From: an uncultured Pseudanabaenaceae cyanobacterium
GTDB taxonomy: Bacteria > Cyanobacteriota > Cyanobacteriia > PCC-9006 > JAAUQQ01
Reading direction: 5' to 3'
DNA length: 43,131 nucleotides
NCBI GenBank assembly: GCA_938017515.1
Contig: CALIJJ010000074.1
Location: 1 to 43,131 of the forward strand
Shown one piece after another: positions 35,804 to 43,131 of this stretch. Numbering within the stretch: position 1 is the first letter of the stretch; each line of letters opens with the position of its first letter. Below the pieces are notes generated by a model. That model was not told the origin of the DNA. It was given only the letters and a program-made list of their open reading frames with translations, and did no database searches. A program made the translations under genes and the position numbers.

Positions 35804-37600
35804 TCACTGAGGTGAACAGGCGTGGCTGGGCTGTCGCCAGAGGTGATCGAGTTTGGATGCGGGCATGGCTAGGTAGAGGAGATCGCTCGTTTCCAAAGAT
35901 GCATTGAGTAGATCCCATCCGTGGAGCGTCGTGTAGTTGGCGGTTTCGAGATAGAGCGGTACAAAATCTGTGTGCTGGGCGATGTCTCTCACCCTTTGGC
36001 CATGGAACGGATGCTCCGCCTTGATGCGAATCCGCAATGCGACCCAGAGATGATTGGCCATCAAGCCGCAGCCCAGAATCTTGCCGCCTAGGGCCGCTGC
36101 CGCAAAGGAAGGGGCAACGAGTTCCACGGGGCTAAGGACCGAATTAAACTCAAACACCGTTTGACTCATGCGCGAAAACTGGGGATCTTGGTTGCGCACC
36201 ACCACAGGGATGTGGGGAGCAAGTCCTTTGGCGGTCAGCGCGATCTCTAAATTCACCATGTCGGCACTGGTGACGGCCAGCATGGCAGCGGATTGCTTCA
36301 GATGGGTTGCCTCCAATACCGAGGGTAAATTGGCATCGCCAATCACGACAGGGATCTTGGCGGCCCTGGCTGTGGCGAGAAAGCGACATTGAGCATCTCG
36401 CTCCACAATCACGACCTCATGCCCCTGGTGGTGCAACTGTTGGGCGATGTGAATGCCGATGCCCCCCAGTCCACAGACGATGTAATGGCCGTGGGTGGGA
36501 ATACGGGCCACGTCCCACACCTGCCGAAAGCGTGTCCCTAAAAAGAGATCATTCAGCACGGCATAGCAGACGCCAATGAGACCCGCACCGACCAACATCA
36601 TGGCCGCGGTTAAGACCTTCACCCAGGGGGAGGCCTGTTCTGCAACCTGCTCCTGCCCGCCCGCTCCGGTAATCATGCCCACGGAAAAGTAGAGGGCATC
36701 GACGATGGAAGTATTGCCACTGACCAGGACATAGGTTAGGGTTGCGCCTGCGATCAGCAGCAGGAGGGCGAAGAGGACGCCAAGGGAGGCCTGACCCTGG
36801 GCGCGGAATCGCCGCAGGTTACGGGCTAGTTTGAGGACGCGTTGCCAAATGGGTTTGCGGGCCGAGTGGATGCGAGGTCTGGTGGCAATGATGAGGCGAT
36901 CGCCCACATCCAGGACTTTCTCTTGAATGACCGCAGAGACCAAATCCAAGCGGTGGAGTCGAGGCAGGTAGGAAATCAGCATGCGATCGCGATCCACCCA
37001 AAGCTGATTGAGCGGACGCCCTCGCCAGGGATGTTGGTCGTGGATGAATTCTTCGTGGATGGGCCAGGTTTGCTCAAACAGATTGAGTTGGCCAATGGCA
37101 CGGTTTCCCAGGGCTGCAAATGTAAAGACTGGGGCGGCTAGGGCCGACACGCTCATGGTGTAGTGGCGCGGCAGGGTTTGATCGAGGCGATCGCCCAGGC
37201 TTTGGTTAAACAGGCGATTGATGATGCGAATCTGCGGTTTGAGTAATCTGGCCTGCACCAGAATAGCCAGGTTGAGCGCATCATCTGGGCTGGTTAAAAC
37301 CAACGTTTGAGCCTGTTCCAGTCCGGCAGCCATCAACGTCTCGGTGGCCTGGGGATCGCCGACAATAACGTCTTGCTCCTCCTCTGGCAGCGAACTCGTG
37401 TGAATTCCCACGACAGCAACGCCCTGTTGCCGCAGCAAGCAGAAGATTTTGTAGCCGGTTGAACTCAAGCCGCAAACAATGACTTGGGGATGAGAAGCAG
37501 AGAGTGGACGCTCAGATGTGGGAGATTGGGCGATGGTCTTCATGGCAGAGGCGTTCCCCTCGTCATAGAAGGAAGTGGGACAGGAGGAATCAGCTGCCAT
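35804..37600 (-). CDS. RCK-pore-RCK ion-channel-like membrane protein
   Basis: This 598-residue protein combines two RCK/TrkA-N nucleotide-binding domains with a membrane pore module. The first Rossmann domain (about 38-160) has a weakened motif, CGLSSTGYKIF. The membrane part (about 272-360) has the helix LGVLFALLLLIAGATLTYVL, a pore-like loop VDALYFSVGMITGAGG, and the helix VLTAAMMLVGAGLIGVCYAVL. A second Rossmann domain begins with the intact IVCGLGGIGIHIAQ at about 373-388, and a TrkA-C-like tail ends the protein. The pore sequence TGAGG replaces the usual TVGYG potassium filter, so ion selectivity is uncertain. The start could also be the inner Met at residue 20 (MKTIAQ). A GST-family gene lies upstream on the same strand. 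Confidence 0.85.
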   Translation of the reverse strand: MAADSSCPTSFYDEGNASAMKTIAQSPTSERPLSASHPQVIVCGLSSTGYKIFCLLRQQGVAVVGIHTSSLPEEEQDVIVGDPQATETLMAAGLEQAQTLVLTSPDDALNLAILVQARLLKPQIRIINRLFNQSLGDRLDQTLPRHYTMSVSALAAPVFTFAALGNRAIGQLNLFEQTWPIHEEFIHDQHPWRGRPLNQLWVDRDRMLISYLPRLHRLDLVSAVIQEKVLDVGDRLIIATRPRIHSARKPIWQRVLKLARNLRRFRAQGQASLGVLFALLLLIAGATLTYVLVSGNTSIVDALYFSVGMITGAGGQEQVAEQASPWVKVLTAAMMLVGAGLIGVCYAVLNDLFLGTRFRQVWDVARIPTHGHYIVCGLGGIGIHIAQQLHHQGHEVVIVERDAQCRFLATARAAKIPVVIGDANLPSVLEATHLKQSAAMLAVTSADMVNLEIALTAKGLAPHIPVVVRNQDPQFSRMSQTVFEFNSVLSPVELVAPSFAAAALGGKILGCGLMANHLWVALRIRIKAEHPFHGQRVRDIAQHTDFVPLYLETANYTTLHGWDLLNASLETSDLLYLAMPASKLDHLWRQPSHACSPQ

Positions 37601-37702
37601 TGTCTGCGATCCCCAGAAGCAAAAGTGTTATCTGTTGTACGGGGTTGACGACCCTTGACAGAACGTTATGTCTTTCAATCGTTTTTTGTGACTATTCGTG
37701 AG

Positions 37703-38908
37703 TTACGACGCAAACTCCACGGGATTTTGATCGCGACGGTGGCGAATGGGAATGCTGGGTCCAGGACGATCCCCTGCCAATGCCGCTGTTGCTTCGAGGG
37801 CCGTGCGTAATTGCTTGGCCGCATAGATCGACATATCCCGGGGAACATTAATGCGATCGCGCAGGTAGCGCAGTCCCACATCGGATCCCTTCGGGGGTTG
37901 GCAATCGCTCCCATTCATCATTCGCGTCAGTGCACAGCGTAGGGCTTCATCGATGACAGCATCCTCCGCTGGGTTGACGCGGATAATGTTGCTGCGATGT
38001 TTGAGGACCCGTTGCAAGGCTTCGGCCTTCGTATTTTCGGGTTCAGGATAGGTGACATCGGGTAAACCAAACCAGGGACCGTTATCCACTCGTGCCGCTT
38101 TCGCTTTTGCTTCGGCTTCTCCGTTGTCATAGCAACCTCCCATTTGTGGGGGGAGGTCGTGGGCATGGGTGTGGAAATCGCTCTGGGTACCGCGATAGGT
38201 CGAGCGGCTTTCCATGGCATCAAACCAGTCGGAAAATCGGGGATTGTCCTCACGCAAGGAGTAGCCCTTGTAGTAGTAAAGGCTCGCGTTCATCCGTTCG
38301 ACGTAGGGGGTAAAGATAACGTCGGCGGTGCTAAACTCTTCGAGAAAATATGGACCAGGGGTTGCACTGAGCGCTGCTTCGACCTCGTTGACCACCAATT
38401 GAAATTGGTCACGTTTGCGGGAGTCTTTCAGGCCAAAGGCACCAGTGGGGCGGCAGAGCCAGTCGCACCAGGCACCGAAGAGAACACGTTCGAGCCGTCG
38501 CAATGGGAAAACCGCAGGGTCACCCATGCCCTTGTAGAGAGGGCCGAAGGCACGTTCGAGGATGAGTAGAATATCATCACTTTCTGTGATGAATTGACCA
38601 TCAATTTCAAGCGCAGGCAGCATTCCAGAAGGAACCAGTTGCTTATACCAATGTTCTTTCTCGCCGTAGCAGAACATCGTGACTTTCCGAATACGGTAAG
38701 GAATCTGCTTTTCTTCCAGCCATAGCCAAACTTTTTGGCAGTAGGGACACCAGGCATGGTTGTCGCGATATAGCGTTACGCGTACGTCAGCTTCCGACTG
38801 ACCGAAGAGTCGCAGGGTCGCCTGGGCATTGGTGGGGCCATTAATACGATCAACTTTATGCTGGGTAAGGGTTTCGAGCTGTTGCCAGCTCAGGGCTTCG
38901 GTGGTCAT
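37703..38908 (-). CDS. Glutathione S-transferase family protein with CPYC motif
   Basis: This 401-residue protein begins with a glutaredoxin-like GST N-terminal domain. The redox motif CPYC (Cys54 and Cys57, in [14 protein letters not shown]) is followed by [11 protein letters not shown] and [12 protein letters not shown], the cis-Pro and Ser-Asp glutathione-binding blocks. A GST C-terminal helical domain lies at about residues 145-255. An unusual extra region of about 140 residues follows ([37 protein letters not shown]). The length, nearly twice that of a standard GST, is shared by a cyanobacterial/plant-type subgroup. It may reduce disulfides or conjugates; the substrate is unknown. It is in the same direction as the channel-like gene, 102 nt upstream of it. 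Confidence 0.92.
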   Translation of the reverse strand: MTTEALSWQQLETLTQHKVDRINGPTNAQATLRLFGQSEADVRVTLYRDNHAWCPYCQKVWLWLEEKQIPYRIRKVTMFCYGEKEHWYKQLVPSGMLPALEIDGQFITESDDILLILERAFGPLYKGMGDPAVFPLRRLERVLFGAWCDWLCRPTGAFGLKDSRKRDQFQLVVNEVEAALSATPGPYFLEEFSTADVIFTPYVERMNASLYYYKGYSLREDNPRFSDWFDAMESRSTYRGTQSDFHTHAHDLPPQMGGCYDNGEAEAKAKAARVDNGPWFGLPDVTYPEPENTKAEALQRVLKHRSNIIRVNPAEDAVIDEALRCALTRMMNGSDCQPPKGSDVGLRYLRDRINVPRDMSIYAAKQLRTALEATAALAGDRPGPSIPIRHRRDQNPVEFAS

Positions 38909-39403
38909 TGGAATCTCGTTTGCGATCTGTCTCTCTCAGTATTGCCTATGTTTCGGCTTAGATAAATGCCCTGATGGCCTAAGCACAGTAGCTTACAGGA
39001 CTCATGAATACGCAGGTGGCTGTGGGTTTGCCCCTTTTTCGTCTAGATGAATGAATCTGCGTTGAACAGTCGTAAGAAAAGTAAGTTTCTCTGACTTTCG
39101 AAGGGGGGATTGTTGCTTTGTACCCGATCTACTTCATAGATAAAACATATTTTTTCTAGGTAGATATAGCGAGCTGCTGCTTCGGAAATGGTGGGATCAT
39201 ACGGAATTTATTTGATTAAAAGTTAGACTTAAATACCTATGATTTTGCTTTTTTATCAGCCCATACTTTAGAACAAGAGGATGAAAAATCTTCTTTTCTA
39301 AGTGTTAATTGATTGCTGTTCCCTTAACTCTTTATGGGTTTTGGCTGTTTCTCGGCTTCTTTCAGTCAGTTTTGTTCCTGTCAGTTCTTTCGGAATTAAA
39401 AAA
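38909..39403. other. 495-bp region upstream of the fimbria cluster
   Basis: This lies between the divergent GST gene and the first fimbrial subunit gene. No gene is supported. The last 250 bp are strongly AT-rich (for example TTTTTTCTAGG near 39150 and long A/T tracts to 39300). They probably form the promoter and leader of the fimbria cluster, with a long untranslated leader. Confidence 0.55.
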
Positions 39404-39949
39404 ATGCGTACATTGAATCGTTTGGCGATCGCCGCTGGCATCGCCCTAGGCTCTTCTGTTCTCTATTCCAGTGCTACGTTAGCTCAAGTTACCTCCGGCA
39501 CGGTAGATATTGGCGGTACGGTTACTTCAACTCTAAATATTGAGGTCACGCCCGTGGCTGGTGTCGATACTGGTCTGGACTTGGGTGGCGAAGGCACTGA
39601 TAATGCTGAGACCATTGTGAAGGTTGCTGACCTCACTATCCGCACCAATAATGATGCTGGCTTGTCGTTGACGATGACATCAGGAGACATGACTGCCACA
39701 GGTAGCGATACGCCACTTGCTTACAAAGTGGTAACAACTGCGGATACAGCTGCTGCTGCCTCGGGAGATTTTGCGACGGCTTCGGGTACGGATCGCGTTG
39801 AGAACTATACGCAAACAGGTGGTGCTGCTCCTAATTTGGGAGCCGATGGTTCGTTGGCGCGCGACTTGTCTATTTCCTATGATCCTCCCCAAAATCTGGA
39901 TGCAGGTGATTACAGCGCAACTATTACACTGACTGTGGCTGATCTGTAA
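39404..39949 (+). CDS. Fimbrial subunit candidate 1 (probable major pilin)
   Basis: This is an exported 181-residue protein with a signal peptide (basic MRTLNR, core LAIAAGIALGSSVLYSSA, likely cut after TLA in ATLAQV). The mature part is small, acidic, free of cysteine and rich in T, D and G. It begins with alternating hydrophobic strands (SGTVDIGGTVTSTLNIEVTP) and ends with GDYSATITLTVADL. That strand pattern is typical of chaperone-usher pilins and spore-coat-U-like subunits, in which the last strand completes the fold by donor-strand exchange. Position ahead of a pilus chaperone and usher supports this. The frame is open upstream, but ATG 39404 is where the signal peptide starts. A strong hairpin follows. 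Confidence 0.8.
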   Translation: MRTLNRLAIAAGIALGSSVLYSSATLAQVTSGTVDIGGTVTSTLNIEVTPVAGVDTGLDLGGEGTDNAETIVKVADLTIRTNNDAGLSLTMTSGDMTATGSDTPLAYKVVTTADTAAAASGDFATASGTDRVENYTQTGGAAPNLGADGSLARDLSISYDPPQNLDAGDYSATITLTVADL

Positions 39950-39975
39950 CAAGCACTCTGTCTTACATCATTATC

Positions 39976-40010
39976 AAACTACAGGAAAACCAGGGTTTTT
40001 CCTGTAGTTT
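39976..40010 (+). terminator. Perfect hairpin between the two fimbrial subunit genes
   Basis: A perfect 14-bp stem, AAACTACAGGAAAA with TTTTCCTGTAGTTT, encloses the loop CCAGGGT. Ending part of the transcripts here, or protecting the upstream mRNA, would give more subunit 1 than chaperone and usher. This role is inference. Confidence 0.7.
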
Positions 40011-40103
40011 CCTAAGACTCCGACTTTGGTCCACAACAGCCTTTTGCAAGACCACTGGGGTCACTTCTATTCCCGGTCACAATTTATTGATAGGGGGACG
40101 AGC

Positions 40104-40589
40104 ATGAAAAATTGGCCTGTTGTTTTTTGTGGCTTAATTTCTCTCGCTGTAGTAAATCCAGCATTAGCTGACCCTACGCTAACAGTCACACCTATTGCTG
40201 GCATTAACAGTAGTCTTAACTTGTACGGGGAGGGTAATACATCAACAGAGATTGAAAAAATCGCGACGATTCAAGTTTCTACAGCCACACCGAACTTCTA
40301 TGGCAATAGCTTTGGCTATACGCTGACACTATCTTCAGCGGCTATGAGCCCGGTCAGTGGCAGCGGTCCTGATGTGAGCTACCAAATTTTGGCGGTACCG
40401 ACCGGCGATCCACAGCCTCAGAGCAGTGACTTTACTGTGCCTTCTGGGAGCAATTTCACACAATGTGCAACAGGCATACTCAATTTGGATGTCTACGTTA
40501 AATATACGCCCGCAGCTTTACAGGATCCTGGAAGCTACATCGACTCAATCGATGTTGACGCAACTGATAATACTGTCTCCTGTCCTTAG
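40104..40589 (+). CDS. Fimbrial subunit candidate 2
   Basis: This is an exported 161-residue protein. The signal peptide is MKNWPVVFCGLISLAVVNPALA, cut before DPTL. The mature domain begins with TLTVTPIAGINSSLNLYGEG, closely parallel to the IEVTPVAGVDTGLDLGGEG of subunit 1, so the two are homologous but diverged. It has two cysteines (TQCATG and TVSCP at the very end) that could form a disulfide, unlike subunit 1. GGGGGA lies 6-11 nt before the ATG. The C-terminal strand (GSYIDSIDVDATDN) differs from the usual pilin end, so it may be a minor, tip or terminating subunit (inference). Confidence 0.75.
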   Translation: MKNWPVVFCGLISLAVVNPALADPTLTVTPIAGINSSLNLYGEGNTSTEIEKIATIQVSTATPNFYGNSFGYTLTLSSAAMSPVSGSGPDVSYQILAVPTGDPQPQSSDFTVPSGSNFTQCATGILNLDVYVKYTPAALQDPGSYIDSIDVDATDNTVSCP

Positions 40590-40763
40590 GCGGTGTGTCG
40601 GTCTTTCCCTGTGCCCCGGGGCGAGCTGTTCGACGAGACCGTGTAGAACGCAAGTGGATTGCATGATCCTAGGCCTCTCCTTTGCCGACTGTGTGTTCCG
40701 TAATGACTTATCTATTAAGAAGCACAGTTGTTGCTATTTCCTTATTATTTGCGCTATTTGACG

Positions 40764-41525
40764 ATGAAACTTAAACGCCTTGCAGTAGGTCTCTTGCTGG
40801 GATTGGGAATCTCCGTTGCTCCACCAGCCTTTTCCTTTCAGTTAGAACCGATTTCACAGACATTTGCACCCCAGGGGAGCCAATCAACACGTTCCTACCA
40901 AATTTCCAATGGTAGTGATGAACCCATTGCCGTTGAAGTCTCAGTCATGCAGCGTGAAGTCAATGCTGATGGTGAGGAGACACTCTCCCCGGCAGAAGAG
41001 AACTTCATTGTTTACCCAACCCAGATTTTGATGGACCCCCTGAGTCTGCAAACGGTTCGTGTGACTTGGGTGGGTGATCCAGAGCCCGAAGCTGAACTCT
41101 CCTATCGTTTGATTGCAGAGCAGTTGCCGATTCAATTGCAAGCCAAGGACGCAACGGCAGAGAAGCCCTACCAGGCAACGGCCTCGGTAGAGCTGATGAT
41201 GCGTTACGCCGGATCGCTGTACATTCAACCCAGTAATGCCGCACCGGATGTGGTGCTTGATTCCGCTCAACTGGAACAGGATGAAGCGGGTAACCGATGG
41301 TTAGCTGTTCGGATTAAAAATCAAGGGACCGCAAGGCATATTTTTCGGGATCCTCAACTACAGCTGAATGCATCGGGTGCATCAGTCACATTGGCGAATG
41401 AGGAGCTGGGGGCGATTCACAGTCGTACGATCTTAGCGGGTGGAGAGCGGGCATTCAGAATTCCTTGGCCGATGGGACTTCCAGAAGGGGATGTCACGGG
41501 ACAACTGATTTTGCAAATGAATTAA
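40764..41525 (+). CDS. PapD-like periplasmic pilus chaperone
   Basis: This is a 253-residue periplasmic chaperone of the PapD/FimC type. The signal peptide is MKLKRLAVGLLLGLGISVAPPAFS. The N-terminal immunoglobulin-like domain shows FQLEPISQTFAPQGSQSTRSYQISN and AVEVSVMQREVNADG, followed by FIVYPTQILMDPLSLQTVRVTW. The pattern of strands A1 and G1 with a basic anchor (R near the start of the G strand) is in keeping with the archaic or sigma-type chaperones. The C-terminal domain ends in EGDVTGQLILQMN. It would bind pilin subunits in the periplasm and deliver them to the usher. The usher gene starts 3 nt after its stop, so translation is probably coupled. Confidence 0.9.
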   Translation: MKLKRLAVGLLLGLGISVAPPAFSFQLEPISQTFAPQGSQSTRSYQISNGSDEPIAVEVSVMQREVNADGEETLSPAEENFIVYPTQILMDPLSLQTVRVTWVGDPEPEAELSYRLIAEQLPIQLQAKDATAEKPYQATASVELMMRYAGSLYIQPSNAAPDVVLDSAQLEQDEAGNRWLAVRIKNQGTARHIFRDPQLQLNASGASVTLANEELGAIHSRTILAGGERAFRIPWPMGLPEGDVTGQLILQMN

Positions 41526-41528
41526 AAA

Positions 41529-43097
41529 ATGCCATACTCCTCCGCTGAAGCTTGTATGCCTAGGGCCATCTGTTTTTCTGCTTGGTATCGGCGCTCGCCA
41601 CAACTCATTCATCCTGCCCTGCTTTTTGCTTGGACATTGGTTTCCCCTGCTGCTTTCGCCACGGAACTCCCCGTTCAGGAGCCGCAGCCTTTGCCTTCCC
41701 ATAAGTTGGATGCTGTGCCTTCTAAAGGTCGCCAACTCTTGTTAGAGAAACCTCTGGAATTGGCCGAGATCGAGATGTCACCTCCCGAGCACTTTGAACC
41801 TGAAGCTGGGCATCGTCAGCTGGAGGAAACCCAGGGGACTTTGCCAAGCTATGCAGGGCAAGCATCTGTTTCCACAGAGGAGGAGACCCGCGTCACGAAA
41901 CCAACAGAACATGATCTGGAAGAGGTCGGGTCTGGCGATCGCCAACGTCTCTTTGAGCAAGTCTTTGGTAAGCCCCAATCCGGACAATTCAAGACGGTTC
42001 TTGTTCCCTGGCGTATCAATCAAAAACGTCAGGGGGAAATTGGCATTCAGGTGGAGACAAATCCTCGTGATATTTACTGGAATGCCACGAGTTTTTTACG
42101 ACAACTCGGTGAGCAAATCAAGCCAGAATTGCGAGAGCAGCTAGAGGAAATCGAAGCACAAGGGAAATTTTCGATTGATGCACTCAAAGCACTGAATATT
42201 GATGCTCAATTTAATCCCAAACAGCTCGTTCTGGATATTACGTTGATGCCCGAGCAATTGCGAACCAATGTTGTTGCTGGAAGTGCGGTGCGTAAGCCGC
42301 GACGGGGAGAGCCAACCGTTGACTCAGCGGGCGTGAGTGGATATGTCAACGTTCGCGGCAATCTGGGGTGGGACTGGATCTCTGAAAAGGATGAAACGGG
42401 TCGGCAGCCCCTCGATTTGAGTTGGGATGGGGTTCTGAATGTCGGTGGTTGGGCGATGGAGGGTCGCGTCGATTATGCCGAGGCTGGGTCTAGCCAGTGG
42501 CGACGGGGCGACTTGCGCATGGTGAGAGATTGGGCTGGCATGGCGATGCGAGCGCAGGCAGGAGAGATCTCCACGCCAACCACGGGATATCAACGGAGTC
42601 AGTCTATTTTGGGAGTTGCGGCTTCCCGACAGTTCAGCATTCAGCCCGATCGCGTGACGCGTCCCGTGAGCAACTATGAGTTCTTTTTAGAGGCCCCTTC
42701 CGAAGTCGAGATTTATGTTAACGGTGTTAAGGAGCAAACCCTTGACCTACCTGCTGGCACGCAAGATTTGCGTGCTCTCTCTCTTGGGGCAGGGGTAAAC
42801 GATATTGAGTTATTGATCACCGATCCAGTCGGACGAGTGCAGCGGCTTCGCTTCTTTGCGCCCGTGACGGCTCAGCTGTTGGCCCCTGGGGTTCAGACGT
42901 TTTCTTACAGTCTGGGTCTGCCAGTAACGAGGGAGAATGATCGGCGCGTTTACCAATGGGATGCTCCGTTGCTGACGGCTTCTCACCGTTGGGGACTGAC
43001 GGATACGTTAACCAGCGGAGCCTATCTCCAAGCAAACTTGAATCCTCGATCCTTATTGGTCGATCCATGGCAACAACAGTGTGATGTTATTCCATAA
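41529..43097 (+). CDS. Outer-membrane fimbrial usher, apparently truncated
   Basis: This predicted 522-residue protein belongs to the FimD/PapC/CsuD usher family, which forms the outer-membrane pore through which pilins are assembled. The signal-like segment is HPALLFAWTLVSPAAFA. An N-terminal periplasmic region covers about 130-240. The barrel begins near YVNVRGNLGWDW and includes GDLRMVRDWAGMAMRAQAGEIST. The plug-like segment is EVEIYVNGVKEQTLDLPAGT, followed by LSLGAGVNDIELLITD (about 400-430). The typical LLAPGVQTFSYSLGLP and DTLTSGAYLQANLN come next. The last 16 residues (PRSLLVDPWQQQCDVIP) no longer look like an usher and the frame stops, about 300 residues short of a full usher. A frameshift or insertion near 43045 is likely. 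An earlier ATG choice is possible at residue 10. Confidence 0.85.
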   Translation: MPYSSAEACMPRAICFSAWYRRSPQLIHPALLFAWTLVSPAAFATELPVQEPQPLPSHKLDAVPSKGRQLLLEKPLELAEIEMSPPEHFEPEAGHRQLEETQGTLPSYAGQASVSTEEETRVTKPTEHDLEEVGSGDRQRLFEQVFGKPQSGQFKTVLVPWRINQKRQGEIGIQVETNPRDIYWNATSFLRQLGEQIKPELREQLEEIEAQGKFSIDALKALNIDAQFNPKQLVLDITLMPEQLRTNVVAGSAVRKPRRGEPTVDSAGVSGYVNVRGNLGWDWISEKDETGRQPLDLSWDGVLNVGGWAMEGRVDYAEAGSSQWRRGDLRMVRDWAGMAMRAQAGEISTPTTGYQRSQSILGVAASRQFSIQPDRVTRPVSNYEFFLEAPSEVEIYVNGVKEQTLDLPAGTQDLRALSLGAGVNDIELLITDPVGRVQRLRFFAPVTAQLLAPGVQTFSYSLGLPVTRENDRRVYQWDAPLLTASHRWGLTDTLTSGAYLQANLNPRSLLVDPWQQQCDVIP

Positions 43098-43131
43098 ACC
43101 ACAGTCCAAGTTGCATAGCGCACTATTCTTA

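Noticed and set aside
38970..39040. Possible c-di-GMP riboswitch in the leader before the fimbria cluster
   Set aside because: A few bases recall the GEMM core, but the paired stems and the GAAA tetraloop receptor elements could not be found.

Overview
The window looks like a piece of a cyanobacterial chromosome. It carries light-independent protochlorophyllide reductase genes (chlL, chlN), a specialised NDH-1 CO2-uptake operon (ndhF3-ndhD3-cupA-cupS), an HpsJ-family protein, and many copies of the GCGATCGC palindrome (HIP1) typical of cyanobacteria. HpsJ and a PatX-like repeat protein suggest a filamentous strain, but hetR is not in the window and I cannot name a genus. Base composition is moderately GC-rich.

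Layout. 1-3384: end of gltB and complete gltD (NAD(P)H glutamate synthase), separated by a palindromic repeat. 3489-8613: a filamentous-haemagglutinin-type exoprotein followed after 4 nt by a secreted TPR-CHAT protein. 8727-9941: an MFS transporter. 10578-13059: chlL and chlN, each with a terminator-like hairpin behind it. 13622-14107: a small exported protein with eight RASGR/RGSER pentapeptides. 14511-18954: an unknown cyanobacterial protein (minus strand), a SufA/IscA-type Fe-S protein, a small TPR protein, a small membrane protein, and a TIGR01777 epimerase (minus strand). 19373-26075: an OmpR-type response regulator, a UbiH-like hydroxylase (minus), a methyltransferase, a phosphohexomutase, HpsJ and RdgB. 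26118-30006: a PiT phosphate permease, an unknown membrane protein and a carotenoid-desaturase-like flavoprotein (minus).

30272-35773 is the inducible high-affinity CO2 uptake operon. The membrane subunits NdhF3 and NdhD3, the hydration subunit CupA and the fasciclin protein CupS together make the NDH-1MS module. A palindromic element sits between ndhD3 and cupA, and an ATCAAT-N10-ATTGAT operator candidate (LysR-type, NdhR/CcmR-like) lies upstream of ndhF3. 35804-38908 (minus) holds an RCK-pore-RCK ion-channel-like protein and a GST-family protein.

39404-43097 is a chaperone-usher fimbria cluster: two exported subunit candidates, a PapD-like chaperone and an outer-membrane usher. The usher frame ends early, close to the window edge, possibly at an insertion. 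A perfect 14-bp hairpin after the first subunit gene could keep that subunit in excess.

A pattern runs through the whole window: short tandem repeats with 13-19 bp periods, all different in sequence, repeatedly begin at or just after stop codons. Related short duplications occur inside some coding sequences. No rRNA, tRNA, CRISPR array or complete insertion sequence was recognised.
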